Source: Ricinus communis (Eukaryota; Streptophyta; Magnoliopsida; Malpighiales; Euphorbiaceae). Taken from it: 64,000 bases of DNA. Below are positions 25,601-37,639 of the stretch, piece after piece. Every line of letters begins with the position of its first letter. Positions within the stretch are counted from its first letter, which is position 1. The stretch covers positions 5,396,501-5,460,500 of the forward strand of contig NC_063260.1 in NCBI RefSeq assembly GCF_019578655.1. The letters run 5' to 3'. Below the pieces are notes generated by a model. That model made no database searches. It was not told the origin of the DNA and saw only the letters and a program-made list of their open reading frames with translations. The position numbers were made by a program, and so were the translations under genes.

Positions 25601-26600
25601 ATGGGGAGGGAGCTCAAGTTGTTTCTTTTGTCTATGATTCTTTGTTTGCATGCTAGACTACAGTCTTAGACAAGTAAGACATTTGGGGCTACAAAACCAC
25701 AATTTAGTAACCTATTTCTTTTAAGATTTTAAGACTTTTTATATGATCTATGTAATTCTTTTGGGTATATGTAATTTTGTTTAGTTGATGAGATTTAAAT
25801 GAATTGATAATTTTATTATTAGACTTAGTTTTGAGTTATAAATGACGGAAAAGATTATAATTTAAAATTTTATCTAAATTGAGATATGTACTTATTGTCA
25901 GATTAAATTTATAAGTTTTACTGTTCTACTAAATTAAAATAAAGAATATATGTTTGATTATTTTAATTTTTTAATTATAAAATAAGATTAAATTGCTTTT
26001 TTCTTTTTCAAAAAAATCCAATTTTATGTTTTAGATGTACAATTTTATTGGTTTGATATTGTAAAGTCAAAGGTGTATATGTATATATAAGTGTGTGTTA
26101 TGATACAGTCTTGGGTGCTAATATGCATAGAAGGAAACAAATGAGGTGAAAAAAGATTTAAAAGGGTGCTATTAAAAGATAATTGAGGATTGAGTGGCTT
26201 GACTTTTGACCCTAAATTAAATCAAACAAATCACATTTGCATTACAGCACATACTTAACAAAAATAAAACAATTAAACTATAATCATGCTCTAATTAATC
26301 CAAAATTAAGGAACTAATTCTATTTTATTCCCATCAGAAACAGTCAAATTCCACTTTTAATGTTTTTGTTGTTTTGTCTCTTTTTCTTTTTTCCTTAAGT
26401 ACCAGTAACAGTCTCCACACCACTGTAGATATATCATTACAGTAACATACAGAAGCAATCAGAAGGAAACAAAGAGAAACAATGGAAAAGGACAAAAGAA
26501 CATGTGGTAATAATACTAATATTATTAAATAAATTACTTAAAGAAGGAAATTATAGAAATAAATAAATAAATTTATAAGAAAATCAAAATTTTCATGTGT
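22640..26600. other. Spacer upstream of the PRAF gene
   Basis: No gene is supported. An open frame at 23660-23941 is Lys/Phe/Leu-rich without motifs. A TTATAAAGGC box near 23936 and AATAAAA near 23977 look promoter- or terminator-like but have no attached gene. From 24950 to 25400 the text is rich in ACCGAA/TTCGGTT-type phrases seen in diverged hAT-like elements. Confidence 0.5.
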
Positions 26601-26609
26601 TGGAGTGTA

Positions 26610-26644
26610 CACGTGCACATGGGTTTAGTTTTACTTAATATAAA
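26610..26644 (+). promoter_or_regulatory. G-box and TATA box of the PRAF gene
   Basis: A CACGTG G-box (26610-26615), in the near-palindromic setting GTGTACACGTGCACAT, lies 23 bp upstream of TATAAA (26639-26644). A pyrimidine-rich stretch at 26650-26685 would be the start region. This predicts a leader of about 500 nt before the ATG at 27174. G-boxes are known bZIP/bHLH sites; their use here is inferred. Confidence 0.6.
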
Positions 26645-26878
26645 CACCCAGTCTCCTTCTCTGTCCTCTCTTCTAATCCTTTGTGCACGACTTACAAAGT
26701 GAACAAAAACAGTAATGGAAGTAACATATTCAGTGGTATAAAGAATTAATAGGGAGAAACCAATATTAAGTGCAAAAAGAAAACAAGAAGACAGCTCTTT
26801 TTTTCTTTTAAATTTTTTTATTCTTTAATATGTTATATTTGCATATATACAGGACAGTAGTGGTGGTGGTGGTTGTTG

Positions 26879-26950
26879 ATGTTGTTGTTGTTGCGCCTGT
26901 TGCAGAGGTACTCTGTTGAGTTCAGAGCAGAGATAGCCATTATTTTGTAG
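26879..26950 (+). other. Upstream ORF 1 in the PRAF leader
   Basis: ATG to TAG, 23 residues, starting MLLLLRLLQRYSV within a GTT-rich run. It lies between the TATA box and the main ATG and ends before it, so it could reduce main-ORF translation if the leader is unspliced. Confidence 0.5.
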
Positions 26951-27046
26951 TTTTATTACTTCTCTTTTCTTTTTCTCTTCTTGTTTTACAGACACATATA
27001 CTCAAATCACACATTCTGCTGTACAAGTTACTCATAAGGTTCCCTC

Positions 27047-27097
27047 ATGGGGATGCCAACTCCTCTTCACCTTCTGCTTCTCTTGTCACTTCCCTAA
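27047..27097 (+). other. Upstream ORF 2 in the PRAF leader
   Basis: ATG to TAA, 16 residues (MGMPTPLHLLLLLSLP), Leu-rich, with two in-frame ATGs. It ends 77 bp before the main ATG. Confidence 0.5.
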
Positions 27098-27103
27098 ATA
27101 ATT

Positions 27104-27132
27104 CTCTCTCCTCTCTCTCTCTCTCTCTCTCT
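27104..27132. repeat. CT-rich microsatellite in the leader
   Basis: A pyrimidine run (mainly CT) about 40 bp before the start codon. Such runs are common in plant 5' leaders. A second CT run directly follows the first splice donor (27230-27246). Confidence 0.9.
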
Positions 27133-27141
27133 GTATATCCA

Positions 27142-27156
27142 ATGTTTCTTTCTTGA
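27142..27156 (+). other. Upstream ORF 3 (minimal) in the PRAF leader
   Basis: ATG TTT CTT TCT TGA, four residues, ending 17 bp before the main ATG. Confidence 0.45.
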
Positions 27157-27173
27157 AATTTTGTCTGTCAAAT

Positions 27174-30100
27174 ATGGTTGAAGAATCCTTGCAAGTTGCG
27201 CCCTTTGACAGAACTGTTGAACAGGTCTTTCTCTCTCTCTCTCTCTGTCATGCTTGTTTCTTGTTCTTTTTTTCTTTTTTCTTTTGAAATTGTGTTAATG
27301 TCTGTTCTTTCATTTACTTGTTTGTTACCATTTTGACATTTTACTGATCTTTCTTTCTATCTTCTCTGCATTGTACACTGCTTTCTTTCTTTCTTGGGTA
27401 TCATCAACTTATAACATTCTTTTTCAATCTGTTGTTTTTGCAAGTTGAGATTTTTTTTTTTCTCTTTTGGATGATGGGATGCTGGTTATTCATAAATTAC
27501 GTTATCAGTTTGTGGGTTCTTCTTCAATTAATCAAACTCACTCATTGAACTCTAATTTTTCGTTGTGTTCTTTTTTTGGTTTTCTTAAAGCTTTTTGAGT
27601 GGAGACTGATTAGCCTTTCCTCTTTTGTAATTAGAACTCACATTATATCATCTAAAGGAAAACTCCTTGTGTTTATTGATTTCTAGATGAGATACTTATT
27701 TTAATTCTTTTTAGTTACTGGTATATTAGAATTTCTCATAAAAGATTTCACATACTTGTTTCTTCTTTTCCATTCTTGTTAGCAATTTACTTTCTTTTTG
27801 CACTAGCTGGAAAATTTGATTAAATTTCCGCAATTTTTGCTTTGTGGGCTCTCCTTTGGTTGTATTACTCCCGCAATTTCATTCCTCCACTGGCTCATTT
27901 ACTTAGAGCTTCCAATTTTCATTTTGATTATGCTCTTGATCAATTTAGCTGCATGACTATGCTACCTTGTTATTTTTTTTAATATCTGTTTGTAATATAC
28001 ATGGATTAATTTACTTATCTTATTTTTTTTTCTGAGGTGGGAGACTGATAAAAGTTACTTTTAATGGCTTTCAGGCAATTTTGGCTTTGAAGAAAGGTGC
28101 ACATCTTTTGAAGTATGGAAGAAGAGGGAAGCCCAAATTTTGTCCTTTTAGGTTATCCACGGTAGGTGCATCTTACATGGAATAAAGTGAGACCTTATGA
28201 TCAGCTTTTTTGTCTAATTGCTAGGTGATTATTTTTCTTTTTTGTGGCTTCAGCTTTGCTAATTGTCTTAATCTATCAATACTTGTCCAGAGGCATGTCT
28301 TCAGAAACTCACTTTCCTTGCCACAAAAACCTTTTTCTACATCCTAGAAACTAGTCTTTAGTTTCAATGCAGGATGTATTAATACCTTGGATAACGCTCA
28401 TGAATTTTGTGCCCTGCAATGTATGTTGGTATAAGTGTAAGTATAACATGTTACATGTCTTCTAATTTTAAAGTGAAGAAAGCAGAGAGCTGGTTTTGCT
28501 GCTTATTGGATGATTATGGAGGTTCTTTCCTCTTGGTCACTAAAAGATGCTTGAACCAAGTGGACAGAGCTTTTCCTGATAAAATTGACATTTTTTCATA
28601 GATTAGAGAATATAACTTTTCGAGAGTCGAGCGACGGGATACTTGAAACGAGAACTTTCTCTTTTAGAGGTACCCAACTAGGTTACTACTATATGCATTA
28701 TCTTGGGCATTATTCTGGTAATAAATGGAAGAATTTGTAATTAGGCTTTTGTCATTACCTACTGAAGTATGGATGGAAATGTTTGTTAAGTCCCTCATAA
28801 TGATGTGATGGAGTTCTTTATGTGGTTAGATATGAAAATATTTTAAGGCTTGTGCTATAATGAATTTTTTGTTATACAATTAGCTTGGTCTTTCTGACTT
28901 ATACATAAAGACAATCTATTGGCATTTCCCACCAAAAGTTCTGGGTTTATCTATTAATTATATATATATAATTTATTCTTTTCTGTTTTTAATTGTGTTT
29001 CTGAAATGGATAAGTACAATTAATTTTATTTATTATTTCAGGATGAGAAATATTTGATCTGGTATTCTGGACAGGAGGAAAAGCAATTGAAATTGAGCTC
29101 AGTTATGAAGATTGTAACTGGGCAGAGGACTGTAAGTAAACAAGGATGCTTTTGGGTTAAACTTAAATATTTTCTACTGGCATTTGCCAATCTGACTCTT
29201 ACTGTTGTTGATGGTTATTCACTTGTCACAGGTCAATTTTCAAAGGCAACTTCAACCAGATAAGGAGCACCAGTCATTTTCATTAATCTATGCTAAAGGC
29301 GAACGCTCACTAGATCTGGTAACTTTAGATTCTTATGTAGACATCTAAGCTGTCTGACATGTTATGTCTATTTCATTTCTTCAACAACTTGATGGTTTCA
29401 TTATTTTTTATTCATAATCTTTAATATAGATATGCAAGGACAAAGCACAGGCTGATTCTTGGTTTATAGGCTTAAGAGCTGTGATATCAAGGTGTCACCG
29501 TTCTAGGCCTCTTACTGCTCTCAGGAGCCACAGAAGTGCGCAAAGTTGTGTCAATAGTCCAGCAGGTTACTTTAGACGAAAGCATAATCTGGGAATTCTG
29601 GAGGACGACAAAGAATTTTCACAGGTTCTACCCTTAAATTATTTCATACTAAAGCTAATGTATTTGTTCATTTATTGCATAACTTTGGCACTCCCAAAAC
29701 TTTACTTGGTGGGCAGGATATTTATGATTTGAAAGTTGATTACGAAAAGAACTGGAAACCATCAAAGTTAACTGGTTTGCCATTATGAAATATTAGAAAG
29801 GAACTGGAAACCATCAAAGTTAACTGGTTAGCCATTATGAAATGTTAGTAATTTGTTTCAGGATTGAAAAAAGGTAAAAACAAAAATGATGTTTCATATG
29901 GAAAATAACAAATAAAATTTCGTTCTTTCTTATGAAGTGTTTTAATAACTGTCCTGAATTGTTGATGAGAAGCTCATCTTATTACTTGCTAATTGGAGTC
30001 ATGCTGAGTCACTGAAGAATGTCAGATGTTCTCACTTAGGTAGTCATTTGTTATTTTTCATTCTGCATACTCTAAAGAATCTTTTATCGGGTGTTGAGGG

Positions 30101-33100
30101 TTTGTTTTGATTTCATTTTCGTTCGCTACTCTAGGTAAGAATGTTGCTTAGAGATTGAAAATGCAATTTTTATTATGCAAGATAATCTTGCCCATAGGGG
30201 CCTAATATATATACTGCTGGAAAATTTCTATGGTTTATTGTGGCATGATTATTAGGTGCATTACTATTCTTCCCACATGAGAATGGTTCCTTTCACCTGT
30301 CTCCTATTTTTGAATAGTACTGATGCATAATGAAAAAGAAAACTTTCTACTTTTATCACTATCTCACTTCGTATGTTATGCAATTTTATACATGGATGAG
30401 AGTATAATTAGTCAGTATGAGTTTTTTTTTGTTTTTGTTTTCTGTATATTTCTTAGCTACGAATATACAAACTTAGATGTGGAATACTTATGAGTATAAT
30501 TGATAGCCCCTTTTTGAGAGCCACTATTATTTTCCATGTTACTAATGTCAATAATTCAATTTTTCTGTCTTAAATCTTGCAGGTGCGCAGCTTATGTGGG
30601 AGTCCTACTCCATCACTTTCAGAGAAGTGTTTTTCAGATGGATTATCTCTTTCTTCTGATAGCTTTTGTTTATCAGAATCAAGTCTGCAGATGCATAATG
30701 CAGTCGACATTTTAGTTCCCAATTCACCATGTGTTGGACCAATTCTCGAGAAATGCGGATCTGATTATGCTTGCTCAAAATTCCAAAAAGATATGTCCTT
30801 TAGGTTTGTTACCCCTGCATATGGATGTACACAGATAGGAAAAAATGACAGTTTGAAGGATGTTCTAATGTGGGGGGAAGGTGTGGAAGGAGGAAATATA
30901 GGGGGTATGGTTCAGAGGCTTGGCAACCAGAGTGTGATGCAAGTTGATGCTTTAGTGCCAAAGTTATTGGAATCCACTGCAATGCTGGATGTAAGAAGTA
31001 TATCTTTAGGACGAAAACATGCTGCTTTAATAACCAAGAGGGGTGAAGTTTTTTGTTGGGGTGATGGAAGTAGGGGAAAGCTTGGACATAAAGTAAATAT
31101 GGATGTAGGCATGCCAAAAGTTGTTGAATCTCTTGATGATGTCCATATAAAATCTGTTGTCTGTGGTGAATATCAAACATGTGCTTTGACACATTCTGGT
31201 GAATTATACACCTGGGGTGACAACAAAAATGGTGCTAATTTGACTGATGAGATGAGAACCAGAAGCCAGTGGTTACCATATAAACTTTTTGGCCCTTTAG
31301 ATGGTATCACTATATCAAAAGTTGCTTGTGGTGAATGGCATACAGCAATTGTATCATTGTCTGGGCAGCTGTTTACGTACGGAGATGGAACATTTGGGGT
31401 TCTTGGGCATGGGAGTCTTCAAAGTGTTTCTCATCCCAAAGAAGTTGCATCCTTAAGAGGTTTATCGGTAAAATCCGTTGCATGTGGATCATGGCACACT
31501 GCTGCTATTGTGGACATTATTGCCGACCGCTTCAAGTTTAATGCTGTTGGTGGGAAACTATTTACATGGGGAGATGGTGATAAAGGTAGACTTGGGCATA
31601 GTGACATGGAAAAAAAACTTGTACCAACATGTGTTGCAAAACTTGTGGATTATGATTTTATTCGGGTTTCCTGTGGAAGAATGCTGACCGTTGCACTTAC
31701 CAATACTGGTAAGGTCTATACAATGGGAAGTTCAGTGCATGGCCAGTTGGGTAATCCACAGGCCAAGGATAAATCAATCACAATTGTTGAAGGCAAGCTT
31801 AAGGAGGAGTTTGTTAAAGAGATATCATCAGGATCATATCATGTTGCTGTATTGACATCGGGAGGCAACGTATATACTTGGGGGAAAGGTGGAAACGGAC
31901 AATTAGGTTTAGGCAACATTGAAGATAGAAACTCACCAACTTATGTTGAGGCTTTGAGAGACAGGGAGGTTGAAAGTATAGCTTGTGGATCAAATTTAAC
32001 TGCTGCAATCTGTCTGCACAAATCCATCTCTGTTACTGATCAGTCATCTTGTAGTGGTTGTAGAATGCCATTTGGACTTACAAGAAAAAAACATAACTGT
32101 TATAATTGCGGTCTTCTTTTCTGCCATTCATGTAGCAGCAAGAAGGTCATAAATGCATCTTTGGCTCCTAATAAAAGCAAACCCTCTCGTGTCTGCGATT
32201 CATGTCTTAATCATCTGCAGAAAGTTACACTTTCAGGTAGAATGTCGAAACCAGGAACTCATGGTTCAAAGCAGCTTTTATGTCCAAATAAGGTGTTAGC
32301 TAATGAGAAAGAAGGCAAGGGGGAAGCAACACCTCCAGGAAGTCATACACGGTCAGTGAGCCAATCATACAATCAAGATAGCCCAGTTAGTCAGAGGAAA
32401 ACCCAAAAAGACCAAGGGGAACATCAGCATCATGTAGAAACTGTCTCTTCCCTTTCAGCTGGATTGCCTCGATGGGGGCAGGTCTCATGCCCTGTTGTAT
32501 TTGAATCATACTATAGCAAGAATTCCTTCCTGCCAGTCGAATCAAAATCAACTGATTCAAACGCTATACTTATAGACGATGGCATGTTGGAGTCAAATAT
32601 GATGCTAAGTTCTGTTCAGAGACTAGAAGCTCAGGTAAGGTTTTCACGTGACTTTGCTCTAACATTTGGGTGGTTATTCTTGACGAAATGTTCTTCTTTC
32701 ATGGTATTGCACTTGATTCTCTTTCAGCAATGTGCATAAACAACTATCATATAAATGGAAGAATTTTCATGATAACTGGTTTTATCATTACTGGTGAGCA
32801 TCAGAAGGCCAGTTTGTTAGTCTTGGCCATTACCACTTGCACTAGTTTTCTCCTTGATAGGTCTCTAAGTTCCTGAAAATGTATAGCTTCAGTTTATTGA
32901 ATAACATCTACTTAAAGTCTGTGTTTCGAATATATTATGAAGGTAACACCGTTATCATTCCAATCATTCAGCAGATAGGTGTCACCTGTCTTCTTGAAAA
33001 CACTATGATTTACTTTCAAGATTGAACCTCTGTGCTCATTAGTCCAATGACTAGTCTAGAGAGGAGTAAAAAAAATTTCCCAAATTCATATCGAGAGACA

Positions 33101-35134
33101 TGACCAATGCTAGCGACTGGTCAGGATGCAAAAGGACTATGCTAGTTTGATTTACAATTTGAGGTGTTTGTAGCTTTTAGAAACTAGTAATTATATTAAT
33201 GCATGGTAGCTGGTCTACAATCCTTGCTACTAGGAGGCTCTTATCATGTTTGTTTGTATGCTGATCTGGGCTTCTCGACTGCTGAAGTTCTGAACTTGAA
33301 CTTTGTACCTTCTGCATTTCTTGTTTGGGCGTAACTTATTCTCAAAATGTTCTTCTATAGATAATAGTTGTGCAGATATGATAAATATCTCTCTGATTTG
33401 TGCTTTATAGATAGTATCTGATTGCTACTTTAAGATGTGCCAAAGGGGATTTTGACATACATAGACGAGACTGTTGATAATCTTGGTAATAAAATGTCTA
33501 CATCACAAGGTCTAACTGAAACTCTGTTTGCAGGGAAGAAACTGGCTCATATTTTTGGTCATTTTCTTAGCAGCATTGACATTCTTGTGTTGTTGTAGTC
33601 TCTGGGTATGAGGCCATTGTATGTATTACTGATGAAATGTGAAAGCCTTTCTAGCTGTTGTAATTGCTCTCTTTGGTTCTTCTGTCTGATGTGCCTTGGG
33701 GAGGTAGTATAGCTCTTCTATATGTTTTTTTTTCAGCCAGTGGTCTAGTGTCTTTTAATTTCTCAGCCCCAATATCTTCATTCATTCCATATTTGTTTTA
33801 GTTGTATTCCGTGTGTTCAAAATCGATTCTATAAGAAAAATGCTTGTTGTTGGGAAATGTTGAGTTTTTTTTTCTAAATATTTTTTTTATATCGCAGGCT
33901 AGGAATCTTGAAATGCAATGCGAGATTAGAGACCAGAAGATTCAAGAATGTCGGGAAACTATAGAGAGAACTTGGTCACTGGCCAGAGAAGAGGCAGCCA
34001 AACGCAAAGCCGCAAATGAGATTATTAAGGCTTTGACATCAAGGGTAATTTTTCTGTCTAGAGACTCGATGTCGAAACTTATTTAACTATGCATTAGTGG
34101 GAAACTGAACTGCTAAAATTGTCTTCAGATGTATTGGTTGCTTTGCTCATAAAAAATAGCTATTCATTAGATAGTTCTTTTTTCTTTCTTTTTCTTTATA
34201 AAAGAATTATTTACTTTCTTAGATAGTATAAATTATTCATTAGATAAAAATTATTCATTCGATAGTTTTTTTCTTTCTTTTTCTTCATAAGAAAAATAAT
34301 TTACTTTCTTATCAAATCCCAGCATGGAGTAGAGGTTAGAAATTGTTGTGCTTGATATACCTGCTGAATTAAGCAGTAATTCCTATTTAATGGTGCAGCT
34401 TCGAGCAATGTCGGAGAAGATATCAGCCGGAAGAAAAACAAAAGGTGGAGTCGAGCTTAGTGTTTCTCAGAACACACCTGCATATAAGGACATCATTTCT
34501 CTTGTGAGTCCTAGAGCTACATTGGCATCAGTTCATTTGCCTCCTGAAGTAAATCTACCGAAAGACAGACAACTAGACAGTCTATCAAGCTCTCCTATTG
34601 TATTTTCTAATACTTTAAAGTCCATGGACAGTAGAGGGTTGTGCCATGAAATTGGCAGACTAGAGAATGATTCTCAAACACCAAGAGCAGACTCTAAGCA
34701 AAATGGAACCAAAGGGTCAAGGCTTGAATGGGTCGAACAATATGAACCTGGTGTTTATATTACATTTACAGTCTTGCCAGGTGGGGAAAAGGGGCTAAAA
34801 CGAGTCAGATTTAGGTAATTACTTCGTTAACAAACCTGCTGGTTAAATGTTCCCAAATCCCAACATCTTCATGCTGGGATTTCTGCCTTTAGCTTCTTGT
34901 GTCATTCATTCTCTTATTCTATTATGTCTCATTCATGTAGTGGCATGAAATCCGTTTTTAAGTCTGAATCAGCTTTGGTTAAAGATTCTTGTTCCTTGGA
35001 CTGTGTTTTGCAGCCGGAAACGATTTGCAGAGAAAGAAGCAGAGCGATGGTGGGAAGAGAATCAAGTTACAGTCTACCAGAAGTATGGCATTGAAGGCTA
35101 TGTTGACTCAAACCAACATCAGAACAAAACCTAA
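27174..35134 (+). CDS. PRAF: PRAF-family protein: PH, RCC1 repeats, FYVE, coiled coil, BRX
   Basis: Nine exons joined by GT-AG introns: 27174-27224, 28075-28161, 29042-29131, 29232-29318, 29430-29624, 30583-32634, 33898-34044, 34399-34814, 35014-35134. All junctions keep frame and give 1081 residues, close to the usual length of this plant-specific family. A PH domain (about 18-128) begins AILALKKGAHLLKYGRRGKP. RCC1 repeats (about 260-640) show recurring CG-WHTA and F-WGDG-G-LGH motifs. A FYVE-like zinc finger (about 657-716) has paired CxxC motifs and RVCDSC. A coiled coil (855-903) and a C-terminal BRX domain (about 1011-1068, RLEWVEQYEPGVYITF to EAERWWEEN) follow. The family is expected to bind phosphoinositides at membranes; RCC1 suggests small-GTPase contacts and BRX protein-protein contacts. 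The start is supported by the family-typical N terminus leading into the PH domain. No stop or frameshift is seen. Confidence 0.95.
29749..29850. repeat. 52-bp tandem duplication in PRAF intron 5
   Basis: GAACTGGAAACCATCAAAGT at 29749 recurs at 29801. The copies stay nearly identical to their ends (TTTGCC against TTAGCC, ATATTAG against ATGTTAG). Purely intronic. Confidence 0.95.
34161..34311. repeat. Direct repeat of about 60 bp in PRAF intron 7
   Basis: A pyrimidine-rich block from TATTCATTAGATAGTT (34161) to TTACTTTCTTA (34221) recurs at 34251-34311 with a few changes. The period is about 90 bp. Confidence 0.85.
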
Positions 35135-35640
35135 TTGTCAGTATTTCTTTGTGTTCATATTGGTTCTTACAAAGAAACAGGCTGAATTTGCACATTGATA
35201 CTAAAGCTCCTTCCATGCTGGTGACTTCACAATTCCACAAGAAATGAAAGTTGGGTGCCGTGCCGGTGCCCATGCGGTTCGGGGCAATAGGTGGTAATTT
35301 TCCATACTTTATGAATGTCTCACCTACCTTTATAACATTCTGCATCCCAAGATGAAATTTATTCCAGGAGAGGTGGAAAAGGTTTCTTGTACTTGAAGCT
35401 TCATTCTGATGATTGTTCATATGATCCCTATTGATCGCCCAAGGCGTTTGCATATAGTTATCAATAAAAAGGAGGAAAAAAAAGAGGCTTTCTTCTCTCT
35501 CAATCCTCTATATATCCATATAAGCTTTCACACTGAAGAATGGAATATCCTGAACGATTGTGTACTTGTTTGGCATTGGCATGCTTTCTCAGAAAATGCT
35601 ACTAAAGTGGGTCAATATACATGTTTACTTGGTTAGTTTA
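35135..35640 (+). other. Probable 3' UTR of the PRAF gene
   Basis: Sequence after the stop is less AT-rich than the spacer beyond 35640. A canonical AATAAA at about 35463-35468 could direct polyadenylation shortly downstream. Open frames here (e.g. 35067-35453 minus) are chance. Confidence 0.5.
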
Positions 35641-36782
35641 CGTTAAATTTAATCCCAAAATAACTGTAACTATATTTAACTAACATATATAAGATGGTCT
35701 GACTATAAAATTACCTCAGTAGCTCGTCAATTTAAATATTTTTTAAGGAAATAAGAATATTAAAATTTTAATTTTAAAATAAAATCTGTCGGTATATTAA
35801 TTTTATTTTTCTGAAAAATGATTTCTGTATTTAAGAAAAACAAAAATAAAAATACATTTTAAAATTGAAATTATTGGCCACCAATTTTTCTATACAAAAT
35901 GTCAACGAAAATAAATGTAAAGAATAAAAATTAAAATAAGGGTTATAAAAAATACCTAAGATAAACATCATGCAAGATAAAAATTTAGTAAATATTATGT
36001 TCTCAATATTAATACAGTCAAGAAAAAGAAATAATAATTAAAAATGTAAATATAAGAAAAGTAAAAAACATCTGTTTTTTATGGATATGGAGAAATTAAA
36101 ACAATATATTAGCGAAAAGAAAGAAACAGATCATATGAAAATTTAATAAGGAAGAAATATGAAAATAAGAAATAAAATACAAAGAATATTACAAAAAATT
36201 GAGAAAGAAAGAGAATAAAGAAAAGTGAGATAGAGATATTAATTAATGAGAAAAAGTGATGAGAAAGAGATTGGATTATCTTTTATGTGTATTTTTTGGA
36301 AAATACTGATTACATGTTTTTGAAAGGAAATACTGATTATATTTTAAATTTGATTTCTTAAAAATATCAAATGATATAAAATTTAAAAAAATTTATCCAA
36401 AATTTTATTTTCATCAATAATCCATCAGTATTAGAAATTTAAAAGATAATTTTCTTCTAGAATTTCAAATACTGACCATAAAACTTCAGTCGAATATACC
36501 ATTAATACTTTAATAGAAATTTAGAAAGAAATTTACTTTGGCATTTTACAAAAATAAAAAATATTTAATATTGTAATTTTTTAATTTACTGATAAAATTT
36601 TCACCGATAAATACCAATAAATTTCTTTTATTGATTTATTAATAAAATATATTATAGTTAATAAATGAAATTTTTCGACGAAAAATTTCATTTATTTCTT
36701 AATTTATTGATTGATCATCTATGTTAGTATTTTATAAAATAAAAATTAATATTTTGATTTATCATCATTTCATCATGAAAAA
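35641..36782. other. AT-rich spacer
   Basis: No gene or clear repeat structure is seen; A-rich runs dominate. Confidence 0.6.
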
Positions 36783-37639
36783 TGGTATGGACTAACTATC
36801 ATCACATGAAATTCATAAAATTGGACTTGATGAAGATGAGCAAAAACATGATGGATTTCGACCAAGACTAGAAGTCCAATAAGCCAATGATCCAATAGCT
36901 TTTCACAAAGCCCTATTACTAGATCAAGAGCTAAGAAGTATCAAGAGGCCCTAACAAAGTATATCTAAGGCTTAGCATTCCACGTGTGGGCGGACAAAAG
37001 AGATTATTTGAGACAAGACAGTGGATCACATCTCCTTTAATATACTGCAAGTCCAAATTCAAGATGGGCGAGTTCCACAAACCACACTTGGACTTTAGTT
37101 TAAGTTTATTATTTGGACCTAGTTACTTTACACTTTAATGAGACCCATGTACGTGACTTATTTTAATTTATAGTTTCATAGCTTGATATGAGTGACTACT
37201 TATGTGTTTTAGCTTAATTAAGATTTGTCTTTAGTTATCTTTTTTAGTTAGAAAAGTTCATTTTTGAGATATATTTCCTAAGCAAGCTAGGATTAGAGTT
37301 TTTGAGACTTACAGAGTCTAAAACGAATCTTCTTTGAAGGGGGGAACTTTTATCAATAATTCTTCAAATATTTTTCCTTTCAAAGTTATTGCTTTGAACT
37401 TGGTATTCTTGAGTGAATAGAAAACTTAATAATCAAGAAATTGATCTATCCTTGTAGTGTATTTGAAATTAGGATTTAAAGGACTTAGTTTTCTTTAGGT
37501 TCTAATTCTTGATCATTTTCAATCCGATTAGATGATCCTAGAATATGATCTAAAATTATTTATTATGTTCTCAAGTTAGTGATTCACAGGATCATAAGAA
37601 TCAGGGTTCATGGGTTCTATTCTTGGAGGTTCTTTAACA
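36783..37639 (+). repeat. Possible solo LTR (gypsy-like)
   Basis: About 860 bp of more balanced composition starts TGGTATGG and ends TTTAACA. The style is that of plant gypsy LTR ends: GAAGGGGGGAACTTTTATCA, CTTGAGTGAATAG and GGGTTCATGGGTTCTATTC in this order. The flanks are AAAAA and AAAAG, too simple to prove a target duplication. No pol sequence adjoins it. Confidence 0.35.

Noticed and set aside
30809..31192. Minus-strand open frame of 127 codons opposite PRAF exon 6
   Set aside because: Shadow of the strongly supported RCC1 coding exon on the other strand.
35067..35453. Minus-strand open frame of 128 codons over the PRAF 3' end
   Set aside because: Overlaps the last PRAF exon and its 3' UTR, with no family resemblance.
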